A DNA stretch of 64,000 bases from JAXGXT01 sp040772665 (GTDB taxonomy: Bacteria; Bacillota; Clostridia; Lachnospirales; Anaerotignaceae): assembly GCA_040772665.1 (NCBI GenBank), contig JAXGXT010000003.1, forward strand, positions 1 to 64,000. The letters run 5' to 3'. The notes beneath the pieces were generated by a model. The model saw nothing but the letters and a program-made list of their open reading frames with translations, was not told where the DNA came from and searched no databases. Made by a program: the position numbers and the translations under genes. Below, piece after piece: positions 8,917-17,713 of the stretch. Position 1 is the stretch's first letter. Every line of letters begins with the position of its first letter.

Positions 8917-9442
8917 ATTTCATTTTACAGCTGTCCATATCGCAGCCTTCAAAGCCAATTTTTCTGCTTCTTCGCTCCATAAGAATAATATTTCTCCAAA
9001 GACCAAATTTATCCTTGCCTATTTTATCTCTGTATCCAACTCTTCTAAAACCGCATTTTTCGTGAAGCTGAATGCTTGCCTCATTTTCTTCAAGAATATT
9101 TGATTGAAGTGTCCAAATTCCGTTAGAATCTGCAAACTCAATCATTTTATCAAGAAGCATTGTTCCTATACCCTCACCTCTGTTTTCACAATCCACATAC
9201 ACACTTACCTCAGCAACCCCTGAATAAACCTCTCTGTAGGAATAGTCGGTCAAAACAGCAAACCCAACCACCTCATCCTCTTTTCGCGCGATTAATCTGC
9301 CTTGCTTTTTTCGTGTTAAATTCCAGGATTGATAAGAGGGAACAGCCTTTTCCAATGTTGAAATATTGCTGTCAACACCTTGCTGAAAAATCTCGGCAAC
9401 TCTTTTCCAATCATTTTCTTTCATATTGTCTATTAAAATCAT
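8915..9442 (-). CDS. GNAT family N-acetyltransferase (phosphinothricin acetyltransferase-like)
   Basis: A 175-residue acetyl-CoA-dependent acetyltransferase. The acetyl-CoA loop reads NRGEGIGTMLLDKM (about 108-121), and motif B includes EENEASIQLHEKCGFRRVGY, as in the COG1247 (Pat/YwnH) group acting on small amino compounds. The C-terminal tail (GFEGCDMDSCKMK) carries two Cys and goes beyond the usual fold. It is a single gene on the minus strand. The substrate cannot be told from sequence. Confidence 0.85.
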   Translation of the reverse strand: MILIDNMKENDWKRVAEIFQQGVDSNISTLEKAVPSYQSWNLTRKKQGRLIARKEDEVVGFAVLTDYSYREVYSGVAEVSVYVDCENRGEGIGTMLLDKMIEFADSNGIWTLQSNILEENEASIQLHEKCGFRRVGYRDKIGKDKFGLWRNIILMERRSRKIGFEGCDMDSCKMK

Positions 9443-9494
9443 AAGCCACCTCCCTGTTTGTATGTCTTATTATATACTTAAAAGTATGTAAAAG

Positions 9495-9526
9495 AAAAGA
9501 CCTTATTTAAACTAATAAGGTCTTTT
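9495..9526. terminator. Rho-independent terminator after the ferredoxin gene
   Basis: AAAAGACCTTAT and ATAAGGTCTTTT form a 12-bp stem with an 8-base loop, symmetrical for either direction. It lies 8 bases past the ferredoxin stop. Confidence 0.8.
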
Positions 9527-9534
9527 CAAAAAAA

Positions 9535-9735
9535 TCAATCTTCAAGTGATATTACAGAAACAGGACAAGCATCTCTTGCCTCAGCAGCTTCTTCAAGAGC
9601 GTTTGATGGAATCTCGTCACAAATTACTTTTGCTAAGTTTTCATCATCCATTTCAAAAACTGTAGGACAAGTGGCAGCACACACTCCGCAGCCAATACAT
9701 CCATCTCTGTCTACAACAGCTATCATAGTTTTCAC
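9535..9735 (-). CDS. Ferredoxin, single [4Fe-4S] cluster
   Basis: A 66-residue low-potential electron carrier. The ligand set CIGCGVC (three Cys) plus a distant CP near the C-terminus (DACPVSVISL) binds one cubane cluster. The two extra Cys (in ATCP and VICDE) are placed like the disulfide pair of the Thermotoga-type monocluster ferredoxin. It is acidic, as expected. It is transcribed alone with its own terminator. It is a candidate partner for the Bcd/EtfAB system at 30.5-33.5 kb, but the sequence does not show that. Confidence 0.9.
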   Translation of the reverse strand: MKTMIAVVDRDGCIGCGVCAATCPTVFEMDDENLAKVICDEIPSNALEEAAEARDACPVSVISLED

Positions 9736-9801
9736 CCCCGTTTAATTAAATACCTAATCCTAATATCTTGGATTTACATATTATACACCATTTGTCACAC
9801 A

Positions 9802-10785
9802 TTATGCAATATACTTCTTAAACCAAAACTCAAAACTCCAGTCTTTTAAAAACTTTCTGGCAGCCTCCGAGCCGTTTTCATATAAAAGCTGCTTTTCTTC
9901 ATTTGAAATATTGAAATCTGTAGAGCTTATTTTAATTTCTTTTCCTCCTAAATTAATGTTTACGGGGATTGATATTGTTCTTGCAAAATCGCCTCGCCCC
10001 TGGGAAATATGCTGTTTATCAGCACCGTCAAGGGCAGTTGCCGCAAGCATTTTCATATAACGAATAAAGTGAGAATTTTTAGAATCAATACCGCAGCTAT
10101 ATTCTCCCCTGGAATCAATAAACTTAAAGCCAATTGTAGGCACTTTTTCAAAATATTTGTTTTCATCAAATATCCAAACAGGATAGTTACTTAAAAGCCC
10201 TCCGTCAACAATTAGGTGTTCCTTACCATGAACATCAATAAGTTTGTATGGTTTAAAATAAATAGGTATGCTTATGCTCATTCTGACGGCTTTAGCAATG
10301 CTGAAGCTGTCTGCATCAATACCGAAAAACTTTAAATCCCTTGGTAAAATTAAAAGACGCTGACCTGTTATATCTGAAGCTGTGATTTGCAGTTTCCATT
10401 CTACAGCAGAGTTTTTATTCTCTGTTTTCAAATCACCAAAAACCCTTTTGCCCTTTTTAACCAAAAGCTCATTTAGCCAATGCTCAAAATAATCAGAATT
10501 GTAAATGCCGTAAGAATAAAAAATGCTAAGAGCCTTACCTCCTATTCCAAGCCTTGACAATATACCCTCCTGCTTAAACTTTTCAAAATCCATTTCCATC
10601 ATTATATCTCTAAGCTCGCACCCATTATAGCCGCAGGCAAAAAGAGATGCAACAAGGGCACCTGCAGAAGAGCCGACAAAATTTTGCATTTTATATCCGT
10701 ATTTTTCAAGAACATGAGCCGCACCTACATGGCCTATTCCTCTTACACCGCCGCCTTCAAAAACAGCATTGCACATTAAATCCAT
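9802..10785 (-). CDS. Patatin-like phospholipase family protein
   Basis: A serine lipid acyl hydrolase of about 327 residues. The oxyanion motif is GGGVRGIGHVG close to the N-terminus, the nucleophile elbow is GSSAG, and the catalytic Asp lies in VDGGLLSNYP, giving the Ser-Asp dyad of the RssA/YchK group. No signal peptide is seen, so it is cytoplasmic or peripheral. Starts at GTG 10797 or ATG 10785 or 10776 are possible; none has a good ribosome site. It is a single gene. Confidence 0.85.
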   Translation of the reverse strand: MDLMCNAVFEGGGVRGIGHVGAAHVLEKYGYKMQNFVGSSAGALVASLFACGYNGCELRDIMMEMDFEKFKQEGILSRLGIGGKALSIFYSYGIYNSDYFEHWLNELLVKKGKRVFGDLKTENKNSAVEWKLQITASDITGQRLLILPRDLKFFGIDADSFSIAKAVRMSISIPIYFKPYKLIDVHGKEHLIVDGGLLSNYPVWIFDENKYFEKVPTIGFKFIDSRGEYSCGIDSKNSHFIRYMKMLAATALDGADKQHISQGRGDFARTISIPVNINLGGKEIKISSTDFNISNEEKQLLYENGSEAARKFLKDWSFEFWFKKYIA

Positions 10786-10907
10786 AATAAACAACACACC
10801 ATTTTTATATATTATATGTTTAAGGTATGCTCTTTAAAAAATGAAATTCCCTAAATTGAAACTGCAAAACATAAAGTTGATTAAACAATGGTTTAACAGT
10901 TTTATAA

Positions 10908-11270
10908 TCACAAATTTTGTGCAAACTGAACCTTAACCCCGTTAGGGTCTTTTATAAAAAAGAACTTGATTCTTTCATTAGGCTGTATAGGGCCGCTGTG
11001 GATTTCAATTCCCTTTTCCTTAACATCAGCTAATTTATCATCAAGAGAATCCACCACAAACCCAAGAGAAATGTCATTTCCCACGTTTGAAGGCTTTCCG
11101 GTTTCACTTGATATAAGCTCTATTTTTGCATCTCCTTCTCCCAAAAACACAATTTCCATTTTTTCTGTGCTTTTAAACCTTTGAATAACGGAAAGACCAA
11201 CTACCTCCTCATAAAACTTAACAGAGGTATCCATGTCTTCAACTATAATTGTACACCACGATAATTTCAT
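10908..11270 (-). CDS. VOC (glyoxalase/bleomycin resistance) family protein
   Basis: A 120-residue single vicinal-oxygen-chelate unit with two beta-alpha-beta-beta-beta halves, ending PNGVKVQFAQNL, where FFIKDPNGVKVQF is the usual last strand. The start at 11270 is chosen over 11354 because AAGGAGGAAATAGC stands directly before it and the protein then starts at the first strand (MKLSWCTIIVEDMD). The substrate is unknown. Confidence 0.85.
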   Translation of the reverse strand: MKLSWCTIIVEDMDTSVKFYEEVVGLSVIQRFKSTEKMEIVFLGEGDAKIELISSETGKPSNVGNDISLGFVVDSLDDKLADVKEKGIEIHSGPIQPNERIKFFFIKDPNGVKVQFAQNL

Positions 11271-11373
11271 GCTATTTCCTCCTTGGATTTTTACTTTATT
11301 ATAACCATATTTATTATAAACTTCAATATTTACAACAACTAAAGTATTGTCCAAAATAATAATTTATATTAAC

Positions 11374-11401
11374 TTGACACCTTTCTATGCTTCAATATAG
11401 A
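11374..11401 (+). promoter_or_regulatory. Candidate sigma-A promoter upstream of the EAL-HDOD gene
   Basis: TTGACA at 11374-11379, a 16-base spacer and TATAGA at 11396-11401 (TAGAAT with an 18-base spacer is an alternative). A family 1 repeat lies between it and the gene and would become part of a leader of about 180 bases. Confidence 0.5.
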
Positions 11402-11408
11402 ATGATAT

Positions 11409-11515
11409 GACACAGCGGATTATATTACTCATAAAACTTTTCAAGTTTTATTTGTCCACTTCCAAAAGAAAATGCCAGCTCTGCCGCCGCTTTCTTTTGT
11501 TTTTGTGGTATACTA
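11409..11515. repeat. Family 1 repeat, inverted copy (E)
   Basis: About 100 bases matching the reverse complement of 180-300 with scattered changes: the CAGCGGATTATA start, the AAAACTTTTCAAGTTTT hairpin, the GCCGCCGCTTTCTTTTG segment and the GTGGTATA end. It lies in the 5' leader of the EAL-HDOD gene. Confidence 0.75.
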
Positions 11516-11587
11516 TAATAAAGAAAATAATTATTCTTTAAAATATGGAACAGACAAAATCTATTTAAAAGTAAGGAGGTTTATAAT

Positions 11588-12808
11588 TTGGATTTACTAT
11601 TTGCACGCCAACCCATTTTAGATAAAAATAACAAAATTTATGGCTATGAACTTCTTTACAGAGATGTGGGTGCAAATACATACACAGGCAGTGATGGGGA
11701 TTTTGCAACCTCAAATGTTATAGCAGCAAGCTTTTTATCCCTTGATCTTGATGAAATTTCAGGAAGTAAAAAATCTTTTATTAACTTTACAGAAAACATG
11801 GTGCTTCAAAAAGTTGCTACGCTTTTTCCAAAAGAAAAGATTGTTGTGGAAATACTTGAAGATGTTGACCCAACTGAAGAAATAGTCACAGCATGTGAAA
11901 ACCTGAAAAACGAAGGCTATATAATAGCCCTTGATGATTTTGTTTTCAGGCCTGGATATGAAGCACTTATAGATATTGCCGATATAATAAAAGTTGATTT
12001 TATGATTACAAAAACAAAAGAAGAACGTATAGAAGTTGTAAAAAAATTTAGAAATGGAAAAATAAAATTTCTTGCAGAAAAAGTTGAAACCCATAACGAC
12101 TTTGAAATGGCAGTTAAAAATGGATACAGCCTTTTTCAAGGATATTACTTTTCAAAACCAGTTATTAAAAAAACCAAAAGTATATCCCCGGGAAAACTAA
12201 GCTATATGAAATTAGTAAGATATTTGGAGCAAACAACTCCCGAATTTAGTGTTATTTCAGACATAATAGAAAATGATGTTGCCTTTACATATGAAATTTT
12301 AAGAATTGCCAACACAAGCCATTATTATAGAAGAAGCAGGGTTTCCTCCGTTAGGCAAGCGGCAGTGTTAATAGGCCTTGATGAGCTTAAAAAGTGGGCA
12401 TTTATAACAATGTTTCGTAAAATTAGTGCCCAAACAAATGACGCTCTTGTAAATCTCAGTGTTCAAAGAGCAAAAACTCTTGAAATTCTTGCAGAAAAAT
12501 TAGGTTTTCATAACGAAGCTTTAGACTTTTTTACTCTTGGTATGCTTTCACTTATTGATGTTTTAACAGGAGAGCCTATGGACAAGCTTCTTACAGAACT
12601 TCCGCTTCATGAAAAGGCAAAAAAAATACTTTTAGGCGAAGATATAAATGATATAATGGCAATCAGCTTTAAGTTTGTTTTAGCTTATGAAAAAGGCGAA
12701 TGGGAAAAACTTTTCGAATATGCGGAGAAATATCCCATTAATATAGAAAAGGTCGGAGAGACATATCACGAAGCATTTGCCTGGATAAATAAAAATGATT
12801 TTATATAA
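11588..12808 (+). CDS. EAL-HDOD domain signalling protein (YuxH type)
   Basis: A 406-residue protein with an EAL fold (about 1-195) and an HDOD domain (about 205-395). ELL stands where EAL is usual. DDF, IKVDF and QGYYFSKP are kept, but the loop reads DDFVFR and AEKVET replaces AEGVET, as in the YuxH group, so c-di-GMP hydrolysis is doubtful and binding or signalling is more likely. The start is TTG with AAGGAGG nine bases upstream. It is transcribed alone. Confidence 0.88.
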   Translation: MDLLFARQPILDKNNKIYGYELLYRDVGANTYTGSDGDFATSNVIAASFLSLDLDEISGSKKSFINFTENMVLQKVATLFPKEKIVVEILEDVDPTEEIVTACENLKNEGYIIALDDFVFRPGYEALIDIADIIKVDFMITKTKEERIEVVKKFRNGKIKFLAEKVETHNDFEMAVKNGYSLFQGYYFSKPVIKKTKSISPGKLSYMKLVRYLEQTTPEFSVISDIIENDVAFTYEILRIANTSHYYRRSRVSSVRQAAVLIGLDELKKWAFITMFRKISAQTNDALVNLSVQRAKTLEILAEKLGFHNEALDFFTLGMLSLIDVLTGEPMDKLLTELPLHEKAKKILLGEDINDIMAISFKFVLAYEKGEWEKLFEYAEKYPINIEKVGETYHEAFAWINKNDFI

Positions 12809-12847
12809 TTATAATTTATTCAAATTCTTGTCAAAAAGAAAATTCGA

Positions 12848-12934
12848 GAATATTCAAAAATCTTATACAATTTCAAGCTTATATAAAAATGCTGCACCTT
12901 GAGATTTTACACGACTTTTGGATATTCTCTTTTA
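12848..12934. other. Long-stem inverted repeat after the EAL-HDOD gene
   Basis: GAGAATATTCAAAA near 12848 is complementary, with small mismatches, to TTTTGGATATTCTC near 12917, around a 55-base AT-rich middle. The right arm is followed by T-rich DNA. It may be a terminator for the plus-strand gene, or a small relic element. Confidence 0.4.
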
Positions 12935-12965
12935 TTGTGTTTAAACTTATGGGAATTTAAAATGC

Positions 12966-13664
12966 TTAATCTGTTATTTTTAACTTTGTTGCAGATAAAG
13001 TAAAAACATCTACACTTTTAGCCCCTGCCTTTTTTAATACTTTTGAACATTCATTTAATGTTGCACCTGTTGTATGGATATCGTCAATAAGAAGTATTCT
13101 TTTACCTTTTATTTCATCCACATCCTTTACAAAAAAAGAATCTTTAATATTTTCCAATCGTTCTTTGTCATGGAGACTGCTTTGGGGTTTAGTTTTTCTA
13201 TACCTGATTAAGTTTCCCTCACTTACGGGAATTTGGTTTTTTTGTGAGAGTTCGTCTGCAAGAATTTGAGCTTGATTAAACCCTCTGAATTTTTCTTTTT
13301 TATAATACATAGGAACAGCCGCAATAATATCTGCATCTTCAAATATACAAGGCATTTTAGAAATTGCATTGGCAAACATAAGGTTTGAAAGTTCTTTCCC
13401 GTTTATTTTACATCCTTTAAATTTAAAGTTTTCTATTCCTTTTTTAACATCTGTGTACTCATAAATTGAATATCCGCTGTCAAAACAATCTAAATCTTCA
13501 ACATCTGTTTCCTCTTTGCTTTTTATGCAAATTATCTCCAAGTCCTCATTCATTTTAGTGCATAATCTGCAAAGAAGAGTTGTACTTTTAAACTGCAAAA
13601 CTTCACCGCAAAGAACGCACCTTTTAGGATAGATAAAATTCAATATATCTTCTAAAATCTTCAA
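12966..13664 (-). CDS. comF: ComF family phosphoribosyltransferase-like protein
   Basis: A 232-residue competence-type protein. An N-terminal zinc ribbon (CVLCGE...CRLC) is followed by a phosphoribosyltransferase domain with the PRPP loop LLIDDIHTTGATL. ComF aids uptake or processing of transforming DNA in Bacillus and Helicobacter. I prefer the TTG start at 13664 (MKILEDILNFIYPKRC), which has AGAGGG six bases upstream. An ATG at 13697 would overlap the end of recD2 and lacks a ribosome site. It is coupled to recD2 upstream. Confidence 0.85.
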   Translation of the reverse strand: MKILEDILNFIYPKRCVLCGEVLQFKSTTLLCRLCTKMNEDLEIICIKSKEETDVEDLDCFDSGYSIYEYTDVKKGIENFKFKGCKINGKELSNLMFANAISKMPCIFEDADIIAAVPMYYKKEKFRGFNQAQILADELSQKNQIPVSEGNLIRYRKTKPQSSLHDKERLENIKDSFFVKDVDEIKGKRILLIDDIHTTGATLNECSKVLKKAGAKSVDVFTLSATKLKITD

Positions 13665-13677
13665 CAAAATCCCTCTT

Positions 13678-15918
13678 TTATAAATGCATAAAGTCATAAA
13701 GATTTAAAAGCCTTATATCAAGACTTGAGTATCGGTTTACCTCTTTGTTGTTGGCAATCATTTTGTTCATTGTTTCCGGAATACCCACAAGCACAACAAG
13801 ATTTTTTGCTCTTGTTACAGCAGTGTAAAGCAAATTTCTTGATAAAAGCATTGGCGGCCCGCTGTGAACAGGAACAATAACAATGGGATATTCACTTCCT
13901 TGAGATTTGTGTATTGTTACGGAATAAGCCAAATCCAGCTCGTCCAGCTGTGTAAAATCATATTTAACAACTCGGTTTTCATCAAAAACAACTGTTACTT
14001 CCTCCGCATATTCATTAATATCTTTTATAAAACCACAGTCACCGTTAAAAACACCCATATCCTGATCAATAACTTTTCCGGTTATATCAATGCTTTTCCA
14101 AACCATATTATAGTTATTCTTTATTTGCATTACCTTGTCGCCTTGGCGAAAAATATTTGTGCCTATAACCTTTTCACTTTTTTTCACAGAAGGAGGATTA
14201 AGAGTTTTTTGCAGTTCCTTATTAAGCTCGTAAACACCAAGCATACCCTTTCTCATAGGTGTAAGCACTTGTATATCATTTAAAGGATCACATTTTGTAA
14301 AAGAAGGCAACCTTTTAACAATAAGTTCTTTTACCGCCTGAACAACATCTCTTGCATCTGCTCTTTTTACGAAAAAAAAGTCTTTATTTTTATCATTTAA
14401 AACAGGCTCTTCACCATTATTAATCCGGTGAGCATTTATTACAATAGCGCTTTCCTGTGCCTGTCTGAAAATTTCCTTAAGTCTTACAGTTTTAACAATT
14501 TCACTTTTAATTATATCCTTAAGCACATTGCCTGCACCCACAGATGGCAGCTGGTCCACATCTCCCACGAAAATAATTCTTGTTCCAACATTAACAGCTT
14601 TAAGAAGACTGTTCATAAGCAATATATCCATCATAGAGCTTTCATCAACTATAATCACATCTGCCTCTATTGGGTCATCTTCATCTTTTAAAAATCTTTG
14701 AGCCCTTGAATTTTCGCTGATAAAACTTATTCCTAAAAGCCTGTGAATTGTTTGTGCAGGATGCCCCGTTGCCTCTGTCATTCTTTTTGCGGCACGTCCC
14801 GTAGGGGCAGCTAAAACTACATCTTTCCCCTGTTCTTTAAAAATTTTTATAATTGTGTTTATTGTAGTTGTTTTTCCTGTTCCTGGGCCTCCCGTTATAA
14901 TAAGCACTCCGCCGGTCATTGCTTCTTTAACGGCAGTTCTTTGTTCGGGAGCAAGTGAAATATCATGTGTTCTTTCAGCTTTGTCAATAATTGCCTCTAT
15001 ATCACCTTCAAAGCTTTCATCATAGTGAGCCATAATTCCCAGTATTCTCTTAGCAACAGAAATTTCCGAATAATAATAAACATTCAAATAAACTGCAACT
15101 TCATCATTTAAAACTTCTCTCCATACCTGATGCTCTATCTGCAGTTCTTGAATTGCACTTTCAACCACAGCTATGTCCAAGCCTAAAAGTTCTTCAACTC
15201 TTTCAAACAAAAGCTTTTGAGGAAGATATGCATGCCCGTCACTTGCTGCATTGTTAAGCACATATTTTATAGCAGCTTTTACTCTAAAGGGAGAATCCTC
15301 AGATATTCCTGCGGAAACTGCCATTTTATCGGCTGTTCTAAATCCAATTCCAAAAATATCGTCTGCAAGTCTGTATGGATTTGTGTTTACAATTTCAAAA
15401 GTTTTGTTCTTATATTTTTTATATATTTTCATTGCATATGCAGGTGAAACACCTAAATTTTGCAATAAAATCATTGCCCGTCTAAGTTCATGCTGTTCTC
15501 TGAAAACTTCGCTGATTTTAAGTGCCTTTTCATAGGTTATACCTTTTATTTCAACAAGCCTGTCAGGTTTTTCTTCAATAACATAAAAAGTGGCTTCTCC
15601 AAACCTGTCTACTATTTTTTCAGCAGTTTTTTTCCCAACACCTTTTATAACTCCTGAGGAAAGATACTTCTCAATTCCCTCCACAGTTGTAGGAATGGTT
15701 TTTTCATATAAACTTACGGACAATTGTCTGCCATATGTGGGGTGCATTGCCCAACTGCCTATTATTTTAAGGTTTTCTCCGGGATGAATGTCTAAAACCG
15801 TTCCAACACAAACAATTTCCTCTTCTTCGCTTGAAACTGTAAAAACAGAATATCCGTTATCACTGTTGTGGAAGATTATCTCTTCTACAACACCATTAAT
15901 TATAATATCTTCAGTCAA
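13678..15918 (-). CDS. recD2: RecD2 family ATP-dependent DNA helicase
   Basis: A 5'-3' superfamily 1B helicase of about 746 residues. The N-terminal OB-like region is followed by helix-hairpin-helix repeats (GVIKGVGKKTAEKIVDRFG and a second near IKGITYEKALKISE). The motor has Walker A ITGGPGTGKTTT, Walker B VDESSMMD, VGDVDQLPSVGAG and the C-terminal UvrD-like motif YSVTIHKSQGSE. RecD2 works outside RecBCD in replication and repair. The TTG start at 15918 has AGAAGGTG before it; an earlier TTG at 15936 is less likely. It is followed at once by comF. Confidence 0.93.
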   Translation of the reverse strand: MTEDIIINGVVEEIIFHNSDNGYSVFTVSSEEEEIVCVGTVLDIHPGENLKIIGSWAMHPTYGRQLSVSLYEKTIPTTVEGIEKYLSSGVIKGVGKKTAEKIVDRFGEATFYVIEEKPDRLVEIKGITYEKALKISEVFREQHELRRAMILLQNLGVSPAYAMKIYKKYKNKTFEIVNTNPYRLADDIFGIGFRTADKMAVSAGISEDSPFRVKAAIKYVLNNAASDGHAYLPQKLLFERVEELLGLDIAVVESAIQELQIEHQVWREVLNDEVAVYLNVYYYSEISVAKRILGIMAHYDESFEGDIEAIIDKAERTHDISLAPEQRTAVKEAMTGGVLIITGGPGTGKTTTINTIIKIFKEQGKDVVLAAPTGRAAKRMTEATGHPAQTIHRLLGISFISENSRAQRFLKDEDDPIEADVIIVDESSMMDILLMNSLLKAVNVGTRIIFVGDVDQLPSVGAGNVLKDIIKSEIVKTVRLKEIFRQAQESAIVINAHRINNGEEPVLNDKNKDFFFVKRADARDVVQAVKELIVKRLPSFTKCDPLNDIQVLTPMRKGMLGVYELNKELQKTLNPPSVKKSEKVIGTNIFRQGDKVMQIKNNYNMVWKSIDITGKVIDQDMGVFNGDCGFIKDINEYAEEVTVVFDENRVVKYDFTQLDELDLAYSVTIHKSQGSEYPIVIVPVHSGPPMLLSRNLLYTAVTRAKNLVVLVGIPETMNKMIANNKEVNRYSSLDIRLLNLYDFMHL

Positions 15919-15985
15919 AAGTTCACCTTCTCTCAAATTGCTGAACTTATTTTATCATATTATTTTATATCTTACAAACAAGAAA

Positions 15986-16014
15986 ACGCCTTTTCGGTCG
16001 AACCAAAAAGGCAT
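15986..16014 (-). terminator. Terminator of the sigma/anti-sigma operon
   Basis: On the minus strand GCCTTTTTGG-TTCGA-CCGAAAAGGC forms a stem with one mismatch, followed by GTTTTCTTGTTT. It lies 6 bases past the anti-sigma stop. Confidence 0.7.
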
Positions 16015-16019
16015 TTCTA

Positions 16020-16877
16020 TTACTTTTTAACTTTTTCTATAATGTCTTTGGGAATAATAAACTCAGGACTTCCCTGTGCTCCCGCAGCCACCTCGTACTT
16101 ATCAAAACAAATAACTAAATCTCCATTATTATTAATATAAAAGTTTTGATTCGGCTTTATTCTTTCAAACTTAAAACCAAAAGGCGAATTATCATCTATC
16201 CAAAAAAATCCTTCCTCGTCCTTATTTAGCCTCTCCATTTCTTGAAGAATATATTGGCTTAAAACAGAGATATAATCTTCTTCTTTTTTAAATAAACTTT
16301 CAAGAGTTAAAATTTCACCTTTTTTCTTGTCTATTGTATAAAAAGCATGTATTGTTGAAGATGAACCTGCATAATTAAAAAAGTAAACATCAAGAGCTAA
16401 AATGTCCTCATTATCTGTTTTTATATAATAATTATACTCTACTCCCATATGTACAATTTCTTCACCAAACTCTTTTTTAAGCTCCGCCATATCATTTTCA
16501 AAATCTTTAATAATAATATCGGCATTTTCTTTAAAGCTTGCATTAAGTTCATCTTGTAATCTTTCATCAATTAAACCTTGAAGTTCAGGAATAATAACCT
16601 TTATTTCATAACCTTTGTCCTTCACTTCATACCTTCCAAATGTAACTACCTGAATAATTTCTCTTAAAATAGGAATTTTTAAGCCTGCATATGCCATAGA
16701 AGGGCTCAAATTTAAGGTTGAAATAAATATAAAAACAAGACTGGCCGCAATAATTGCATATTTTTTTACAAAAGCCTGCCTTTTCTCTTTTCTAATAATT
16801 TCTTTTATATCAGATTTTAATTTAGTTGGAGCATTTATGATGTTATATTCTTTTTTGAATTCATTTAATCTATTCAT
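16020..16877 (-). CDS. RsiV-like anti-sigma factor (DUF3298 ectodomain)
   Basis: A 285-residue single-pass protein. The cytoplasmic N-terminus (about 1-38, NAPTKLKSDIKEIIRKEK) should hold the sigma factor. A membrane segment runs about 40-57, and the extracellular part ends in a DUF3298-like domain (TIDKKKGEILTLESLF). In Bacillus RsiV this ectodomain binds lysozyme, which triggers site-1 cleavage and frees SigV. The 8-base overlap with the sigma gene shows translational coupling. Lysozyme sensing here is inferred from family and layout. Confidence 0.78.
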   Translation of the reverse strand: MNRLNEFKKEYNIINAPTKLKSDIKEIIRKEKRQAFVKKYAIIAASLVFIFISTLNLSPSMAYAGLKIPILREIIQVVTFGRYEVKDKGYEIKVIIPELQGLIDERLQDELNASFKENADIIIKDFENDMAELKKEFGEEIVHMGVEYNYYIKTDNEDILALDVYFFNYAGSSSTIHAFYTIDKKKGEILTLESLFKKEEDYISVLSQYILQEMERLNKDEEGFFWIDDNSPFGFKFERIKPNQNFYINNNGDLVICFDKYEVAAGAQGSPEFIIPKDIIEKVKK

Positions 16878-17358
16878 AAATAGAGTCCTCCTGAATGTTT
16901 AACTTCAAGATTTTTTGTGCCCTATATAACCTTGTTTTAACAGTATTTTCGTTAAGGGATAAAACATCTGCAATTTCTGAAAAAGTCATATCCTCAAAAT
17001 ACTTTAATATGATTACCTCTCGATACTTAATATCTAAATCCTTTATAAAGCTTTCAAATGTAATTGGGGAATAATCATCAAAAATGATGCTTTGACTTTC
17101 GATAATTTCTGAATTAACATATGTAATTTTTTTACGTCTTTTTAAAAGGGTTAGAGAAGTATTAGAAATAATTTTATAAAACCACGGTTTAACAAGCTTA
17201 GGCTCTCTTAATTTGTTTATAGATTTAATTGCTTTTAACACACTTTCATTTACAACATCTTCAGCATCATGCTGATTTTTTGTATATGAAAAAGCAAAGC
17301 GATATACATTATCTATATTTTCAGTAATAAATTCTTCAAATATTTCAATCTTTGTCAT
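16870..17358 (-). CDS. ECF RNA polymerase sigma factor (SigV-like)
   Basis: A 162-residue group 4 sigma factor. Region 2 includes RFAFSYTKNQHDAEDVVNES, and region 4 has EVIILKYFEDMTFSEIAD followed by the helix-turn-helix NENTVKTRLYRAQ. The start at 17358 is preferred over 17394 because AGAGGAACT stands just before it. It is paired with the RsiV-like gene, so it probably responds to a cell-envelope stress such as lysozyme. No clear ECF promoter is seen upstream. Confidence 0.88.
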   Translation of the reverse strand: MTKIEIFEEFITENIDNVYRFAFSYTKNQHDAEDVVNESVLKAIKSINKLREPKLVKPWFYKIISNTSLTLLKRRKKITYVNSEIIESQSIIFDDYSPITFESFIKDLDIKYREVIILKYFEDMTFSEIADVLSLNENTVKTRLYRAQKILKLNIQEDSIYE

Positions 17359-17423
17359 ATAGTTCCTCTGAATTCTTCTTATTACTAACCACAAAAGTTT
17401 AAATTACATAATCCTAAATATTT

Positions 17424-17456
17424 AAAAAAAAGATAGCTTTTTAGCTATCTTTTTTT
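17424..17456 (-). terminator. Terminator of the rRNA-tRNA operon
   Basis: AGATAGCT and AGCTATCT form an 8-bp stem with a TTTT loop, flanked by A7 and T6, so it works in both directions. It follows tRNA-Cys by a few bases on the minus strand. Confidence 0.85.
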
Positions 17457-17458
17457 GA

Positions 17459-17529
17459 AGGCGCCACCCAGATTTGAACTGGGGATAGAGGTGTTGCAGA
17501 CCTTTGCCTTACCACTTGGCCATGGCGCC
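17459..17529 (-). tRNA. tRNA-Cys (GCA)
   Basis: On the minus strand the cloverleaf opens GGCGCCATGGCC, has anticodon GCA in the GTCTGCAAC loop, a T arm with GTTCAAAT, and an acceptor pair GGCGCCA/TGGCGCC with U73 as discriminator, as expected for Cys. CCA is not encoded. It is last in the 23S-5S-tRNA unit. Confidence 0.95.
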
Positions 17530-17544
17530 ATAAAAATATTAAAT

Positions 17545-17616
17545 TGACCCGTGGGGGAATCGAACCCCCGTTACAGCCGTGAAAGGGCCGTGTCTTAACC
17601 GCTTGACCAACGGGCC
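17545..17616 (-). tRNA. tRNA-Glu (TTC)
   Basis: The acceptor GGCCCGT pairs with ACGGGTC, the anticodon TTC lies in CCTTTCACG, and the T loop is GTTCGATT. CCA is not encoded. It is the middle of the three tRNA genes after 5S rRNA. Confidence 0.95.
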
Positions 17617-17631
17617 ATGTTTTTTAAAAAG

Positions 17632-17703
17632 CTCCCCGAGTAGGATTCGAACCTACGACCTATCGGTTAACAGCCGAGTGCTCTACCGCTGAGCTATCGA
17701 GGA
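17632..17703 (-). tRNA. tRNA-Asn (GTT)
   Basis: The acceptor TCCTCGA pairs with TCGGGGA (with one G-U pair), the D arm is TAGCTCAGCGGTAGAGCA, the anticodon GTT lies in CTGTTAAC, and the T loop is GTTCGAAT. G73 fits Asn. It lies 10 bases after the 5S gene. Confidence 0.95.
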
Positions 17704-17713
17704 TTATTTTGAA

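Noticed and set aside
12848..12934. Miniature transposon with terminal inverted repeats
   Set aside because: The arms are imperfect, no target duplication is clear and no second copy was seen in the window; a terminator is just as likely.
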